Positions 41,438 to 50,980 are shown, counted from the stretch's first letter. The stretch is DNA of 64,000 bases from Ktedonosporobacter rubrisoli (GCF_004208415.1 NZ_CP035758.1:4526001-4590000), one strand, 5' to 3'. Notes: generated by a model from the sequence alone, not told the origin. Translations and numbers: made by a program.

Positions 41438-43522
41438 ATGTCAGATCCTCATGGAGAATATACTATAGCCATTCAGCAAGCTGCAACAGAAGATAGCCCC
41501 CGCGCACCGGCGCGCTCAGGCGCCAAAGCCTGGCCTTCTCTTGCGCTTGCTCTGATCTTATTGTTGTCTATTTTCCTCAACTTTTTCAATTTAACGCAGA
41601 ATGGCTATGGCAATCCCTACTACGCAGCAGCCGTTAAGAGTATGCTCACCAGCTGGCACAACTTCTTTTTTGTCTCCCTGGACTCTGGCGGCTTTGTGAT
41701 GATCGATAAGCCTCCCCTGGCTTTCTGGCTGCAGGCGTCAAGTGCTGGCCTCTTCGGCTTTAGCGGCCTGAGCTTGCTTATCCCTGAAGCCCTGGCCGGG
41801 GTGGCCTCCGTAGCCATCCTCTACATACTTGTACGCCGCAGCTTCGGGACAACGACGGGCCTACTAGCAGCTCTCGCCCTGGCAATTACGCCAATTTGCA
41901 TCGTCACAGATCGCAGCAATACGCCTGATAGCTTGCTGGTACTGGTTACTTTATTGGCAACCTGGATGATCTTTCTGGCTACGGAGACGGGAAAGCTACG
42001 CTGGCTGCTGCTCAGCGCGCTTCTGCTGGGCATTGGCTTCAATATTAAAATGCTGCAAGCCTACCTGGTTATCCCGGCTTTTGCCCTACTCTACCTCCTG
42101 GGTGCTCCGCTACGCCTGCGCACCCGGCTCCTCCACCTGGCCCTGGCTGGCGTCGTCCTCGCCCTCATTAGTCTATCCTGGATTGTAGCCGTTGATTTGA
42201 CGCCGGTCACCCAGCGTCCCTATGTGGGGTCCAGCCCGAGCAATTCAGAAATTGATCTGGCCTTTGGCTACAACGGCATACAGCGCCTCCTGGGTTTTCT
42301 CTTCCATTCCAGCGGGGTAGCGGCACCCCTGGGTGGCTCGCTCTACAATGGCATGACCCTCTTGATAGCTATTCTTGAGGCAGGCTTACCAAGCCCCATT
42401 CGCGTCTTCAATCAGCAGCTGGGCAGTCAGATCGGCTGGCTGGTACCATTAGCCGTGTATGGTTTGATCGTAGCCATAGGACGCAGGCAAAAGCGCGCAC
42501 CTCTCACGAGAGAAGGGCAAGGGATGATACTCTGGGGAACCTGGTTCCTCACGATGCTGATCTTCTTTAGCCTTGCCCTCAACATCCATACCTACTACCT
42601 GGTCATGCTGGCGCCGGCTATCTGTGCGCTGGCGGCTATCGGCCTGCTCAAGCTCTGGGCAGCTTATGGCAAGCCCGGTTGGCGCGGCTGGCTACTCCCC
42701 CTTGCCCTGGCCAATACGGCCGCCTGCCAATGGTTTATTCTTACCTACTATCCTGGTTGGCGCAGCTGGCTCTCGCCGCTCATCCTTGTTGTATGTATTC
42801 TCGCGGCACTGCTTCTGGTTGTGGCTCGTCTGTTTGCAAAGCGTCAGAACATTGCCCTGACAGGGCCCGCGACAAGCGTTGCCCTCCTTGCCCTGCTCAT
42901 CGGACCCGCTATCTGGAGTTGCGCCACGCCTTTACAGGTATCCAGCCCACTGCTCCTGCGGGCCGGACCTGCCGCACAGGCCACAGGATATGAGGAGGCC
43001 ACAGAGAAGCTAATGAATTCCTTTATCCCGGATAGCACGCGCGTTGATCCAGCCCTGGAACGCTATCTACTGGCTCACCAGGGGCAGACGCGCTACTTGC
43101 TCGTTACGCTCAATGGTGTAACTGCAGCTCCGCTTATCCTTGATACAGCTAAACCAGTTATGGCTCTTGGCGGCTTTATCGGCATCGATCCCATTTTGAG
43201 CCAGCAACAGTTTAAAGCCCTGGTCGCACAAAATGTCGTGCGTTATATCATGGTACCCGCACCAAAGATTGATCTACGCGGCCTACCTCCCCAGCTGCTT
43301 AAGATGATGGGTGGATCTGACAATAAACAGCAGGCCAGGCCAGGCAAAGCCAAAATTGTCTATCCGCTGCAAAGCCAGATCATGGATTGGGTCTTTAGCA
43401 GCTGCACTTATGTCAAGCCAACTGAACTGCAGCCGGACAGCGCTAATCCGGACCAGGCGATCAGCATTAAGCCCGGCGGGGCCTTGTCCCAAATTATGTT
43501 TGACTGCGCAAGCCATCACTAA
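41438..43522 (+). CDS. GT39-family membrane glycosyltransferase (ArnT/PMT-like)
   Basis: 694 residues from ATG 41438; AAGGAG ends 6 nt before it, while the ATG at 41432 would directly abut it. About 11-12 membrane helices are present. Family features are the first extracytoplasmic loop with NPYYAAAVKSMLTSWHNFFFVSLDSGGF, then IDKPPLAFWLQA, FGTTTGLLAALALAITP and DRSNTPDSLLVLVTLLATW. These enzymes transfer sugars from polyprenyl-phosphate donors to lipids or proteins outside the membrane. A soluble C-terminal region of about 150 residues follows. The GtrA and GT2 genes downstream could supply and flip its donor. Confidence 0.85.
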   Translation: MSDPHGEYTIAIQQAATEDSPRAPARSGAKAWPSLALALILLLSIFLNFFNLTQNGYGNPYYAAAVKSMLTSWHNFFFVSLDSGGFVMIDKPPLAFWLQASSAGLFGFSGLSLLIPEALAGVASVAILYILVRRSFGTTTGLLAALALAITPICIVTDRSNTPDSLLVLVTLLATWMIFLATETGKLRWLLLSALLLGIGFNIKMLQAYLVIPAFALLYLLGAPLRLRTRLLHLALAGVVLALISLSWIVAVDLTPVTQRPYVGSSPSNSEIDLAFGYNGIQRLLGFLFHSSGVAAPLGGSLYNGMTLLIAILEAGLPSPIRVFNQQLGSQIGWLVPLAVYGLIVAIGRRQKRAPLTREGQGMILWGTWFLTMLIFFSLALNIHTYYLVMLAPAICALAAIGLLKLWAAYGKPGWRGWLLPLALANTAACQWFILTYYPGWRSWLSPLILVVCILAALLLVVARLFAKRQNIALTGPATSVALLALLIGPAIWSCATPLQVSSPLLLRAGPAAQATGYEEATEKLMNSFIPDSTRVDPALERYLLAHQGQTRYLLVTLNGVTAAPLILDTAKPVMALGGFIGIDPILSQQQFKALVAQNVVRYIMVPAPKIDLRGLPPQLLKMMGGSDNKQQARPGKAKIVYPLQSQIMDWVFSSCTYVKPTELQPDSANPDQAISIKPGGALSQIMFDCASHH

Positions 43523-43664
43523 GTAGCGGGCCTTCTGGTCCGCTGGAAGGACACGGGGCAGACGATCTCTCGCCTGTCCCCCAACACATTTTCTACTTGC
43601 TTCAGGCCTGGCTCCAAAATTCCTACCTGGCAAGCAGGGATGCACGAAATCGAGAATAAATTTT

Positions 43665-44156
43665 ATGTTGAGAAAAGTTATAAAAATTCTTTTATCACGA
43701 ATAAGATATTATAGAGCACTGTATACAAAAGGGCTCCAGAAAATCATTCTCACCCTCCTTTCGAATAAGGCTCGCCCGGTCCGCTTTATTCTTACAGGAG
43801 GCCTGGCCGGGCTATGCCAGCTTGGCTTGCTTGCGCTTCTGCTCAAGCTACAGGTGTACGCAATTCTCGCCAACGCACTCGCATTTTTTCTAGCTGCACA
43901 GGTTAACTTTGTGCTCAGCACGCTTTTTACCTGGCGGGACCGCCAGTTGCCCGGGAGCGGAAAAAATACCCTGTTGCTACGCTGGCTGGCCTTTCACGGC
44001 TCAATTCTTGGCACGGCCTTGCTGAATATGCTTGTGTTCACGCTAGCGCACCTGGCGATGCCGGCACTGCTTGCCTCCGCACTAGGCATCATCGCCGCTG
44101 CGATCATTAACTTTACTGTGATTGATCGTTTCGTGTTTAGCAAGCATTCAGCCTAG
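43665..44156 (+). CDS. GtrA-family membrane protein (putative polyprenyl-phosphate-sugar flippase)
   Basis: 163 residues with four membrane helices and the GtrA signature: RFILTGGLAGLCQLGLLALLL, FFLAAQVNFVLSTLFTWRD and AAAIINFTVIDRFVF. GtrA proteins move polyprenyl-phosphate-linked sugars across the membrane, working with a GT2 enzyme and a membrane transferase. All three types occur here in order (41438, 43665, 44430). The N-terminus is basic. The ribosome binding site is weak, so the exact start is uncertain. Confidence 0.82.
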   Translation: MLRKVIKILLSRIRYYRALYTKGLQKIILTLLSNKARPVRFILTGGLAGLCQLGLLALLLKLQVYAILANALAFFLAAQVNFVLSTLFTWRDRQLPGSGKNTLLLRWLAFHGSILGTALLNMLVFTLAHLAMPALLASALGIIAAAIINFTVIDRFVFSKHSA

Positions 44157-44429
44157 TAGCATGGTCTTAAGGCCAGGCTTGACAGGATTCCTGCTATTAT
44201 AACCTGGCCAGAGGCAGGAAAAAGGGCAAAGAGTGGGGCATTCCACCGGGGTACAAAGTGGTCCTGTAGGCCTCATCACCCACTTGCGCGAAGCAAAAGC
44301 CCTGCACTAGAGCCTCTCAGATCTTGACACAGGGCCCTTACAAAGATTATGCATTTGAAAGGGAACAATGTGGAGCACAACAACGTCGCAGCCTTAGAAA
44401 AACATTTCCTGGTAAAGAGGGCAGATACC

Positions 44430-45425
44430 ATGTCAATACATAAGCATCGCATCCAGCTGGCACGGGGGAAGAGGGCAGAGAAAGAGGAGCAAGCTGATAT
44501 CCCCGTGCCTACCTTTTCCATCATCGCACCTGTCTATAATGAAGAAGAGACGATTCCTCATTTCTATGAACGCGTTGTCGCCGTCATGGAAGGTCTGGAG
44601 AAGCCTTTTGAACTCCTTCTCATCAATGATGGCAGTAGCGATAACTCCTATCGCGTTATGTGCGAGCTCCATACGCGCGATCCACGCGTACACGTCATCA
44701 ACTTCTCGCGCAATTTTGGCCATCAGATCGCCATTTCAGCCGGACTTGACTACGCCAGCGGCGAGGCCGTGATCATCCTTGACTCAGATCTGCAAGATCC
44801 TCCCGAAGTGATACCGTCACTCATCGAGCGCTGGAAGGAGGGAGCCGAAGTTGTCTATGCCCAGCGCACGAGGCGTGAAGGGGAAACAAAGTTCAAGCTA
44901 TTGACAGCGCGCGCCTTTTATCGCCTGATCGAGCGCATTACTTCGATCAGCATTCCCCGCGATACAGGGGATTTCCGTCTGCTCGACCGCCGCGTCGTTG
45001 ATGCCCTGGTCACAATGCGCGAGCACCATCGCTTTATGCGCGGCCTTTCGGCCTGGGTGGGCTTTCGCCAGGAAGCCGTCCCTTATGTGCGCCATGAGCG
45101 CTTTGCAGGCACGACAAAATATCCACTTAGCAAGATGATTCGCTTCTCGCTCGATGCCATTACCAGCTTCAGCCATGTTCCGCTTCAACTGGCAACCAGC
45201 CTGGGCTTCATGCTAGCCGCCCTGAGCCTTATCGGCATTCTCATCGCCGCTATCCTGCGCATCTTCACGGGGGCCATCGTCGGACAGGCCTCTACGCTCA
45301 CCCTTGTGCTCTTTCTAGGTGGCATTCAACTCATATTCCTGGGCATTATCGGCGAGTATCTGGGGCGCATCTACGACGAGGTAAGAGCGCGCCCGCTCTA
45401 TATCGTCCATGACGTGCTAGAGTGA
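44430..45425 (+). CDS. GT2 glycosyltransferase, GtrB/DPM1-like
   Basis: 331 residues from ATG 44430, preceded by GAGGG at 8 nt; the frame opens at 44349 without a ribosome binding site. The GT-A fold is clear: SIIAPVYNEEETIP, LLINDGSSDNS, RNFGHQIAISAGLDYASG, the catalytic DSDLQDPPE and GDFRLLDRRVVDAL. Two C-terminal membrane helices follow (LGFMLAALSLIGILIAAIL and LTLVLFLGGIQLIFLGII). It should make polyprenyl-phosphate-hexose for the GtrA and GT39 partners. The DNA after it (45426-45681) holds a small CCTCTA/TAGAGG dyad at 45478-45491 and no gene. Confidence 0.88.
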   Translation: MSIHKHRIQLARGKRAEKEEQADIPVPTFSIIAPVYNEEETIPHFYERVVAVMEGLEKPFELLLINDGSSDNSYRVMCELHTRDPRVHVINFSRNFGHQIAISAGLDYASGEAVIILDSDLQDPPEVIPSLIERWKEGAEVVYAQRTRREGETKFKLLTARAFYRLIERITSISIPRDTGDFRLLDRRVVDALVTMREHHRFMRGLSAWVGFRQEAVPYVRHERFAGTTKYPLSKMIRFSLDAITSFSHVPLQLATSLGFMLAALSLIGILIAAILRIFTGAIVGQASTLTLVLFLGGIQLIFLGIIGEYLGRIYDEVRARPLYIVHDVLE

Positions 45426-45681
45426 CGTGCCGAACCTGGGCACGAGCCGGCTCTATGTTGCTTATGACGCTCATGGTCCTCTAAATAGAGGTGAACAAAT
45501 TTGTCGACATAGGCGAACGAAGGCAAAAAGAAGGGGAGTAATGCTAAATTGGCCCTGCGCACAAATAGCAACGTGTGCTATACTGTGGGCAACATTAAGT
45601 ACGGCGCCCGAGCTTCGTTTCCCTCATTGGGCGAAGATCCACGCGCCATAAGAGTTTTGTGAAAAGTAGAGGTACAGGTCG

Positions 45682-47088
45682 GTGCAAGATACAACAGACC
45701 CTGCGATGGGCAAAATGCATTACTATAATTCTATACTTGATGCCATTGGCAATACTCCGCTTGTGCGCCTCAACCGGATTGCCAGCGATGTACCGCCTCT
45801 TGTCCTGGCCAAAATGGAGATGTTTAATCCTGGCGGCAGCGTCAAAGATCGCATTGGACCCGCCATGATTGAGTATTGCGAAAAGCATGGCTTATTGCGA
45901 CCTGGAGGCACCATTGTTGAGCCTACAAGCGGCAATACCGGCCACGGGCTGGCTATCGCCGCTGCAATCAAGGGCTACCACTGTATTTTTGTCATGACAG
46001 ACAAGGTAAGTGAAGAGAAGCGCAGCCTTCTACGCTCTTACGGGGCTGAAGTTGTCATCTGTCCCAGCAGCGTTACCCACGATTCGCCGGAGTACTATAA
46101 GAACGTGGCTTACCGGCTCGCTAAAGATATACCCGGAGCTTGCTGTCCCGATCAATACTCTAATCCCGCCAATCCGGCCGCCCACTATGCCACAACCGGG
46201 CCTGAGCTCTGGCGCGATACAGCAGGACGTATCTCGGCCTTTGTCGCAGGTATAGGCACCGGCGGAACAATCTCCGGTACGGCCCGCTACCTCAAAGAGC
46301 AAAACCCGCAGATAAAAATTATTGGGGCCGATCCGCCTGGCTCGGTATATTCGGGCGATACGCCCAAACCCTATAAGGTCGAAGGCATCGGTATGGATAT
46401 GTTCCCAACCAATTATGATCAGCAATTGGTTGACGAGGTTATCCGCATCGATGACCGCTCTTCATTCCATTGGGCGCGCCGCCTAGCTCGCGAGGAGGGC
46501 ATTCTAACCGGTGGCTCCGCTGGTACAGCGCTGGGAGCCGCTTTGACTTATGCTCGTCGCCTGACACCCGATGATGTGGTAGTGGTGCTCTTGCCCGATA
46601 CCGGACGAGGCTACTTGAGCAAGCAATTTAACGATACCTGGATGCGCGAGAACGAGATGCTGCTCCCGGCCGAAAACGCGCAGCCAACAATGCGCGATGT
46701 GCTAACCTATCGGCGCAATCATTCTCGTAGCATGCCGCTTGTCGTCAGTGTCAGTCCCCAGGATTCAATTGCCGACGCCGTTGGCTTGCTGCGCCGCTAT
46801 GGAATTAGCCAGACTCCGGTTATGGAGAATGGGCAGATGGTTGGTAGCCTGACCGAGGATATGCTCTTACGACGCCTGGCCAGCGGCGAACCGCTCTCCT
46901 CACACCTGGTCCAACAGGTACAGGGCCCGCCTTTCTCCGAACTGCAGGCCGATGCGCCCGCGCGTGAAGCCTATACGCTCTTCAGTAGTGGGCAATCAGC
47001 AGTTGCTATCATGAGCAATACGCTTCTGGAAGGTATCGTTACCAAGAGCGATCTTCTGGAATTCTGGGCACAGATGCGCGAGCAATAG
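45682..47088 (+). CDS. cystathionine beta-synthase/cysteine synthase with C-terminal CBS pair
   Basis: 468 residues. The PLP-fold type II domain (about 12-330) has GNTPLVRLNRI, the Schiff-base Lys55 in GGSVKDRIG, the substrate loop TSGNTG and the phosphate-binding GTGGTISG. Two CBS domains follow (about 340-465), as in eukaryotic cystathionine beta-synthase and several bacterial reverse-transsulfuration enzymes. The reaction is serine plus homocysteine to cystathionine, or O-acetylserine plus sulfide to cysteine. The start is GTG 45682 after AGAGG; ATG 45706 is possible. No partner cystathionine lyase is adjacent. Confidence 0.87.
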   Translation: MQDTTDPAMGKMHYYNSILDAIGNTPLVRLNRIASDVPPLVLAKMEMFNPGGSVKDRIGPAMIEYCEKHGLLRPGGTIVEPTSGNTGHGLAIAAAIKGYHCIFVMTDKVSEEKRSLLRSYGAEVVICPSSVTHDSPEYYKNVAYRLAKDIPGACCPDQYSNPANPAAHYATTGPELWRDTAGRISAFVAGIGTGGTISGTARYLKEQNPQIKIIGADPPGSVYSGDTPKPYKVEGIGMDMFPTNYDQQLVDEVIRIDDRSSFHWARRLAREEGILTGGSAGTALGAALTYARRLTPDDVVVVLLPDTGRGYLSKQFNDTWMRENEMLLPAENAQPTMRDVLTYRRNHSRSMPLVVSVSPQDSIADAVGLLRRYGISQTPVMENGQMVGSLTEDMLLRRLASGEPLSSHLVQQVQGPPFSELQADAPAREAYTLFSSGQSAVAIMSNTLLEGIVTKSDLLEFWAQMREQ

Positions 47089-47140
47089 GCCACATTTATT
47101 GCACAGGGCTCAAGCCCAGACGCACATATGCTTCTAACAT

Positions 47141-47184
47141 AGAAGAGAGGCTACCCCGACGAGAGAAGGGATAGCCTCTCTTCT
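47141..47184 (+). terminator. 13-bp perfect stem-loop terminator
   Basis: AGAAGAGAGGCTA (47141-47153) and TAGCCTCTCTTCT (47172-47184) are fully complementary, with CCC/GGG pairing further inside. The element lies about 50 nt after the cystathionine synthase stop and before the TetR promoter. Confidence 0.72.
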
Positions 47185-47247
47185 ACTCGCGCGACCTTCC
47201 CTCCTTGCCCAAAGTCGTTTCGACAGGATTTTTCCACTGCCTCGCTC

Positions 47248-47277
47248 TTGACAGCTATACCGTCCGGACGGTATAGT
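47248..47277 (+). promoter_or_regulatory. TetR promoter with perfect 22-bp palindromic operator
   Basis: TTGACA (47248-47253) is followed by TATAGT (47272-47277) with an 18-bp spacer. The spacer and most of the -10 box are occupied by a perfect 22-bp palindrome (47255-47276, half site CTATACCGTCC). The ATG of the encoded TetR protein lies 7 nt after the -10 box, so the transcript should begin at or next to the start codon. Confidence 0.85.
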
Positions 47278-47284
47278 TATTACT

Positions 47285-47836
47285 ATGAAAATGAACCCAA
47301 CGCGCCAACATATATTAGAGACAGCCAATCGCATCGTGCAACAGCAGGGAGCAACGCAGCTTACCATTGAGGCAGTTGCGCGCGCCGCCGGATTAAGCAA
47401 AGGGGGAGTGTTATATCACTTTCCGAGCAAAGATGCCCTGATCGAAGCCATGATTAACTTTCATATTGACAACTTTACGCACGAATTTAATAATCTTGTG
47501 GAACAAGAAACGCCAGGAGCAGGCCGACAACTGCGGGCTTACATTCGCTCAAGCCGTCACGAGGATCAAGAAGCGAATGCTGCCTTCACAGGATTAGTTG
47601 CCGCAATCGCCAACAATCCAGACCTGATTGAGACGCTACGCCAGCACTACCAAAGCTGGCAAGAGCTCGCCGAGCAGGATGGCTTGCCACCAGCATTAGG
47701 CACTATTCTGCGCCTGGCCGTCGATGGGCTCTGGTTTGCAGATCTGCTTGGCCTGGCTCCTCCCGAGGGAAAGCTGCGCGAGGAGGTCATCGAGACATTA
47801 TTGCGTCTTGCCCGCCCACAACAAGATAAAGCTTAA
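47285..47836 (+). CDS. TetR/AcrR-family repressor, probably translated from a leaderless mRNA
   Basis: 183 residues. The helix-turn-helix is at about 5-50 (RQHILETANRIVQQQGATQLTIEAVARAAGLSKGGVLYHFPSKDALIEAM), and the C-terminal ligand domain is of the TetR_C type seen with SMR pumps (LRLAVDGLWFADLLGLAPPEGK). There is no Shine-Dalgarno sequence; the operator and -10 box end 7 nt before the ATG. It lies 130 bp upstream of an SMR transporter gene and likely represses both itself and the pump. Confidence 0.9.
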   Translation: MKMNPTRQHILETANRIVQQQGATQLTIEAVARAAGLSKGGVLYHFPSKDALIEAMINFHIDNFTHEFNNLVEQETPGAGRQLRAYIRSSRHEDQEANAAFTGLVAAIANNPDLIETLRQHYQSWQELAEQDGLPPALGTILRLAVDGLWFADLLGLAPPEGKLREEVIETLLRLARPQQDKA

Positions 47837-47966
47837 GCCCGGGCGACAGCTTCACTGCCACTCTCGCCTACAGGTCTGCAAAAGTCTCCTTTTTGCGGCT
47901 TGTCCTCAAAGGGGAACTAAATGTAGAGAAACTTTACAAATTATCTATGCAATAGGAAGGCAGCTT

Positions 47967-48290
47967 ATGAATAGCATTCTTTATCTTATCCTGGCCATTC
48001 TTGCTGAAGTTTGCGGGACCACTTCGCTCAAGCTCTCACAAGGCTTTACGCGCCTCATTCCTTCTATTCTGGTGGCAGTATTTTATCTCGCCAGCTTCTA
48101 TCTCATGTCGCAGGTATTGAAAAAGCTCGATGTTGGCATGGTCTATGCCATCTGGTCAGGCATGGGTACCGCCCTCATCGCCATCATTGGCATCCTCTTT
48201 TTCAAGGAGCCGCTTACAATTTTAAAGGCCAGCTCTATTATATTAATTATTCTTGGCGTCGTCGGCCTGAATCTCGGCGGCGCCCACTAA
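47967..48290 (+). CDS. SMR-family small multidrug efflux protein (EmrE/QacE-like)
   Basis: 107 residues and four membrane helices. The essential acidic residue of helix 1 is present (ILAEVCGTTSLKLS, Glu14 equivalent), as are the signatures YAIWSGMGTALIAIIGILFFKEPL and IILGVVGLNL. SMR proteins work as antiparallel dimers exchanging protons for cationic drugs or guanidinium. The start is ATG 47967 with AGGAAGG 7 nt upstream; the reading frame extends far upstream into the TetR gene but has no valid start there. A terminator follows. Confidence 0.93.
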   Translation: MNSILYLILAILAEVCGTTSLKLSQGFTRLIPSILVAVFYLASFYLMSQVLKKLDVGMVYAIWSGMGTALIAIIGILFFKEPLTILKASSIILIILGVVGLNLGGAH

Positions 48291-48333
48291 AGTGCTATTG
48301 ATGCCCTATCTCCGACTAGTCATAACAGCATAA

Positions 48334-48366
48334 AGCTCCCTATCAGTTTGAGGCGAATAGGGAGCT
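48334..48366 (+). terminator. terminator of the TetR/SMR unit
   Basis: AGCTCCCTAT (48334-48343) pairs with ATAGGGAGCT (48357-48366) around a 13-nt loop, followed by AT-rich DNA (CACATTATTTATTT). It sits between the SMR gene and the convergent membrane protein gene. Confidence 0.7.
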
Positions 48367-48427
48367 CTCACATTATTTATTTGATTTTAACCATTCATCC
48401 ATTTTACTATCCAACCCTGTAGTCCCG

Positions 48428-49279
48428 CTACTCCATTTGCATCTCTGGATAGACCTGAGCTGCACTGTGCGGCCTATATATTTCTTCCCGAATCTCGGGA
48501 TACTCAGCATCATTGCTTCGATACTGCAGCCCCTCTCCGCGCTCCGTACGCTCCATAGAGTTGCCACGATACCCATTGTAGATGTTCGAGAAACCAGCAA
48601 ATTCGTCCTTGGGATGGGTAACCTCTTCCGGGCTGAGCAGTAAACGCGCCATCTCGCCACAGCCCCAGGCCAGACCATTAAGAATCTTCGTGGAGACGAT
48701 CCACAAAGCTATGCCAAGCGGCACCCCAAGGAAAGAACGCGCAAACAGGAATATATCAAAGTTCCCCTGTACATAGCCCAGGAACGGCAACCATGAATGA
48801 GACTCTATATGATTGAACATGAGAATACCATTAATATAAGTATTAATCACGTACCAGAGTGGCTCCAGGGTAAAGGCAAGAGACAGCATTAGCAGAACAA
48901 GCGTCAGGCTGAAAGCAAAAATTCCCAGGGGGAATTTGAGCAGCAGGAAGAGTAGGCTCCTCCAGGTCAGCGGATCTTTGATGCGTGCCCATAGGCCCTT
49001 ATATATATTCATATGTGCCGTGCGCCCACCTACTTTGTAGGTCGGCATGTCAACGTGCAGCAGCCTCACAGCCATCTCACGCTCAAGACTCGCCATTCCC
49101 CATACGCAGGCAATGGTTAAGAGCAGAATAGGAATACCAATCCAGATGATAAGAGTACTTACGCCAAGGCTCAAGCCTACGACGAGCGTTACGAAGTAGA
49201 ATATCCCCAATGGAAATGAGAGCAAGAGATAGAGAATACTACCTCCAGTATGCTTTTCGTGCTGCTTCCCCTGTAACAT
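48428..49279 (-). CDS. membrane protein with putative sensor domain (PF13796-like)
   Basis: 283 residues from ATG 49279, with AAGGAG about 11 nt upstream. There are four or more membrane helices in two repeat-like pairs: SILYLLLSFPLGIFYFVTLVVGLSLG and SLLFLLLKFPLGIFAFSLTLVLLML. The repeated F/YLLLxFPLGIF pattern is typical of the putative sensor domain found at the N-terminus of actinobacterial and Chloroflexota histidine kinases. Here no kinase follows; the C-terminus is a hydrophilic tail with several Tyr. It may be a stand-alone sensor or membrane organiser. Confidence 0.68.
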   Translation of the reverse strand: MLQGKQHEKHTGGSILYLLLSFPLGIFYFVTLVVGLSLGVSTLIIWIGIPILLLTIACVWGMASLEREMAVRLLHVDMPTYKVGGRTAHMNIYKGLWARIKDPLTWRSLLFLLLKFPLGIFAFSLTLVLLMLSLAFTLEPLWYVINTYINGILMFNHIESHSWLPFLGYVQGNFDIFLFARSFLGVPLGIALWIVSTKILNGLAWGCGEMARLLLSPEEVTHPKDEFAGFSNIYNGYRGNSMERTERGEGLQYRSNDAEYPEIREEIYRPHSAAQVYPEMQME

Positions 49280-49492
49280 TTCTATTATCACTCCTTTTGT
49301 AGAAGACATATCATTGATGACACTTAGAGAATAACAGTTATTTTTCACGGGAATATCTCTAAAGTGTTACAAATTTGTGTCGAAGAAATTTGCCTTGCCA
49401 GTAAGGTATAAGAGCCTTGTCAGAGCGACCTGTGAAAGGGTATTGTTACAGAAGATCCTACTTTTGTCCTGAGCATTCTGTAAGGAGCCTCT

Positions 49493-50881
49493 ATGTCGTC
49501 ATTCTCAAACGCGCAACCTGATCTGAGCGACGCTTTCAGCTACATTGATCAACACCGTCAGCAGTTTCTTGAGCGTCTCATGGCCTATCTCCGCCTGCCC
49601 AGCATTAGCGCTTACGGTCAAGGGATAGAAGAAGTGGCCAACTATATTGCGCAAGTAATCAAGGATATAGGGTTACAAGCCCAAGTTCTCCCAACAGAGG
49701 GCTGGCCAATAGTTCTGGCCGAGCTGACTACAACGCCAGATGCCCCAACAGTTTTACTCTACGGGCACTACGATGTGCAGCCGCCTGATCCTCTGGATGC
49801 CTGGGTTTCGCCACCATTTGAGCCAACTATCCGTAACGATCGACTCTACGCGCGTGGGGCAGGAGATAACAAGGGTCAGCACTTCGCTCAATTGTTGGCC
49901 CTTGAGACATTATTGGCCTGTAGAGGCAAGCTACCTTGCAATGTGAAAGTCTTACTTGAGGGCGAAGAAGAAATAGGCAGCCCACGCCTGCTATCTTTTG
50001 TTCAACGGTACCATAAAGAGCTCGCTGCGGACCTGCTTATTGTTAGCGATGGCCCGGTTTACGAAAATGGTCGCGCGCAAATTGTCTTTGGAGCTCGCGG
50101 TATCCTTAGCTTTGAGCTGCGAGCTCGCGGTGCCAGGCAAGATTTACACTCTGGCAACTGGGGCAACATTGCTCCTAATCCTTTGTGGACGCTCGTTCAT
50201 TTACTGGCGACAATGAAAAATGAGCGTGGCGAGATTACGATTGATGGTTTCTATGATAATGTGCTTCCTTTATCCAATCTAGAGCGCGAGGCCATCGCAA
50301 AATTGCCGACTGACGTTGAAAGGATCAAGCGTACGCTAGAGATCCAGCATCTCGACCAGCCGCTTGATCGCGATGTGGCTGAGCGCCTGATAGCCTGGCC
50401 TACCCTGACCATCAATGGCCTACATGGGGGTTACGCGGGACCCGGCACAAAGAGTGTGTTACCACATGAAGCCTTTGCCAAGTGTGATATTCGCCTCGTC
50501 CCAGCACAGACCGCAGATGAGATCTTTGCAAAAGTTGCCGCGCATGTACAGAGGCATGCCCCTGAGGTCATGTTGCTCCGTCAGGGCTCTATGGAGCCGG
50601 CTAAAACGTCGCTAGCCTCGCCTTATACAGAGGCGCTTCACAAGGCAGTACAGGCTGCTCAGGGCGAGGAACCTCTGCTCGTACCTTCGGCCGGCGGCAG
50701 TTTGCCTAACTATGTATTCACGCAAACCTTGGGCATCCCCGTCTTTGAGGTACCTTACGCTAATGTGGACGAGGCTAATCACGCTCCCAACGAGAATCTA
50801 GAAATCGAGCGCTTCTTTAAAGGGATTAAGACGGGAGTAGCGATGCTCACTTATCTTAGCGCCTTCTCAAAGAGTCTTTGA
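49493..50881 (+). CDS. M20-family metallopeptidase (dipeptidase/CNDP-like)
   Basis: 462 residues. The metal site is complete: the His in GHYDVQPPDP, the bridging Asp in RGAGDNKGQ, the catalytic and ligand Glu pair in LLEGEEEIGSP, and a C-terminal His in EANHAPNENLEI. The dimerisation lid has HSGNWGNIAPNPLW. Members cleave dipeptides or deacylate small amides with two zinc ions in the cytoplasm. AAGGAG is 5 nt before the ATG. The gene is monocistronic and converges on the acuC::acuA gene with a shared terminator. Confidence 0.9.
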   Translation: MSSFSNAQPDLSDAFSYIDQHRQQFLERLMAYLRLPSISAYGQGIEEVANYIAQVIKDIGLQAQVLPTEGWPIVLAELTTTPDAPTVLLYGHYDVQPPDPLDAWVSPPFEPTIRNDRLYARGAGDNKGQHFAQLLALETLLACRGKLPCNVKVLLEGEEEIGSPRLLSFVQRYHKELAADLLIVSDGPVYENGRAQIVFGARGILSFELRARGARQDLHSGNWGNIAPNPLWTLVHLLATMKNERGEITIDGFYDNVLPLSNLEREAIAKLPTDVERIKRTLEIQHLDQPLDRDVAERLIAWPTLTINGLHGGYAGPGTKSVLPHEAFAKCDIRLVPAQTADEIFAKVAAHVQRHAPEVMLLRQGSMEPAKTSLASPYTEALHKAVQAAQGEEPLLVPSAGGSLPNYVFTQTLGIPVFEVPYANVDEANHAPNENLEIERFFKGIKTGVAMLTYLSAFSKSL

Positions 50882-50980
50882 GCTAGAAGACGCTATAGAG
50901 GACAACAATAGCCTCTCCAAGTAGAAACGAAGCTGCTGAGTAGTACTTTCCTGGTCAATAGAGAGGGATAAAGGATCAAA

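Noticed and set aside
45426..45681. SAM riboswitch or T-box before the cystathionine synthase gene
   Set aside because: No conserved core of either element could be found; only small dyads are present.
47724..47966. N-terminal extension of the SMR protein
   Set aside because: It overlaps the TetR gene and lacks a start signal; AGGAAGG precedes ATG 47967 and the protein then has the exact SMR length.
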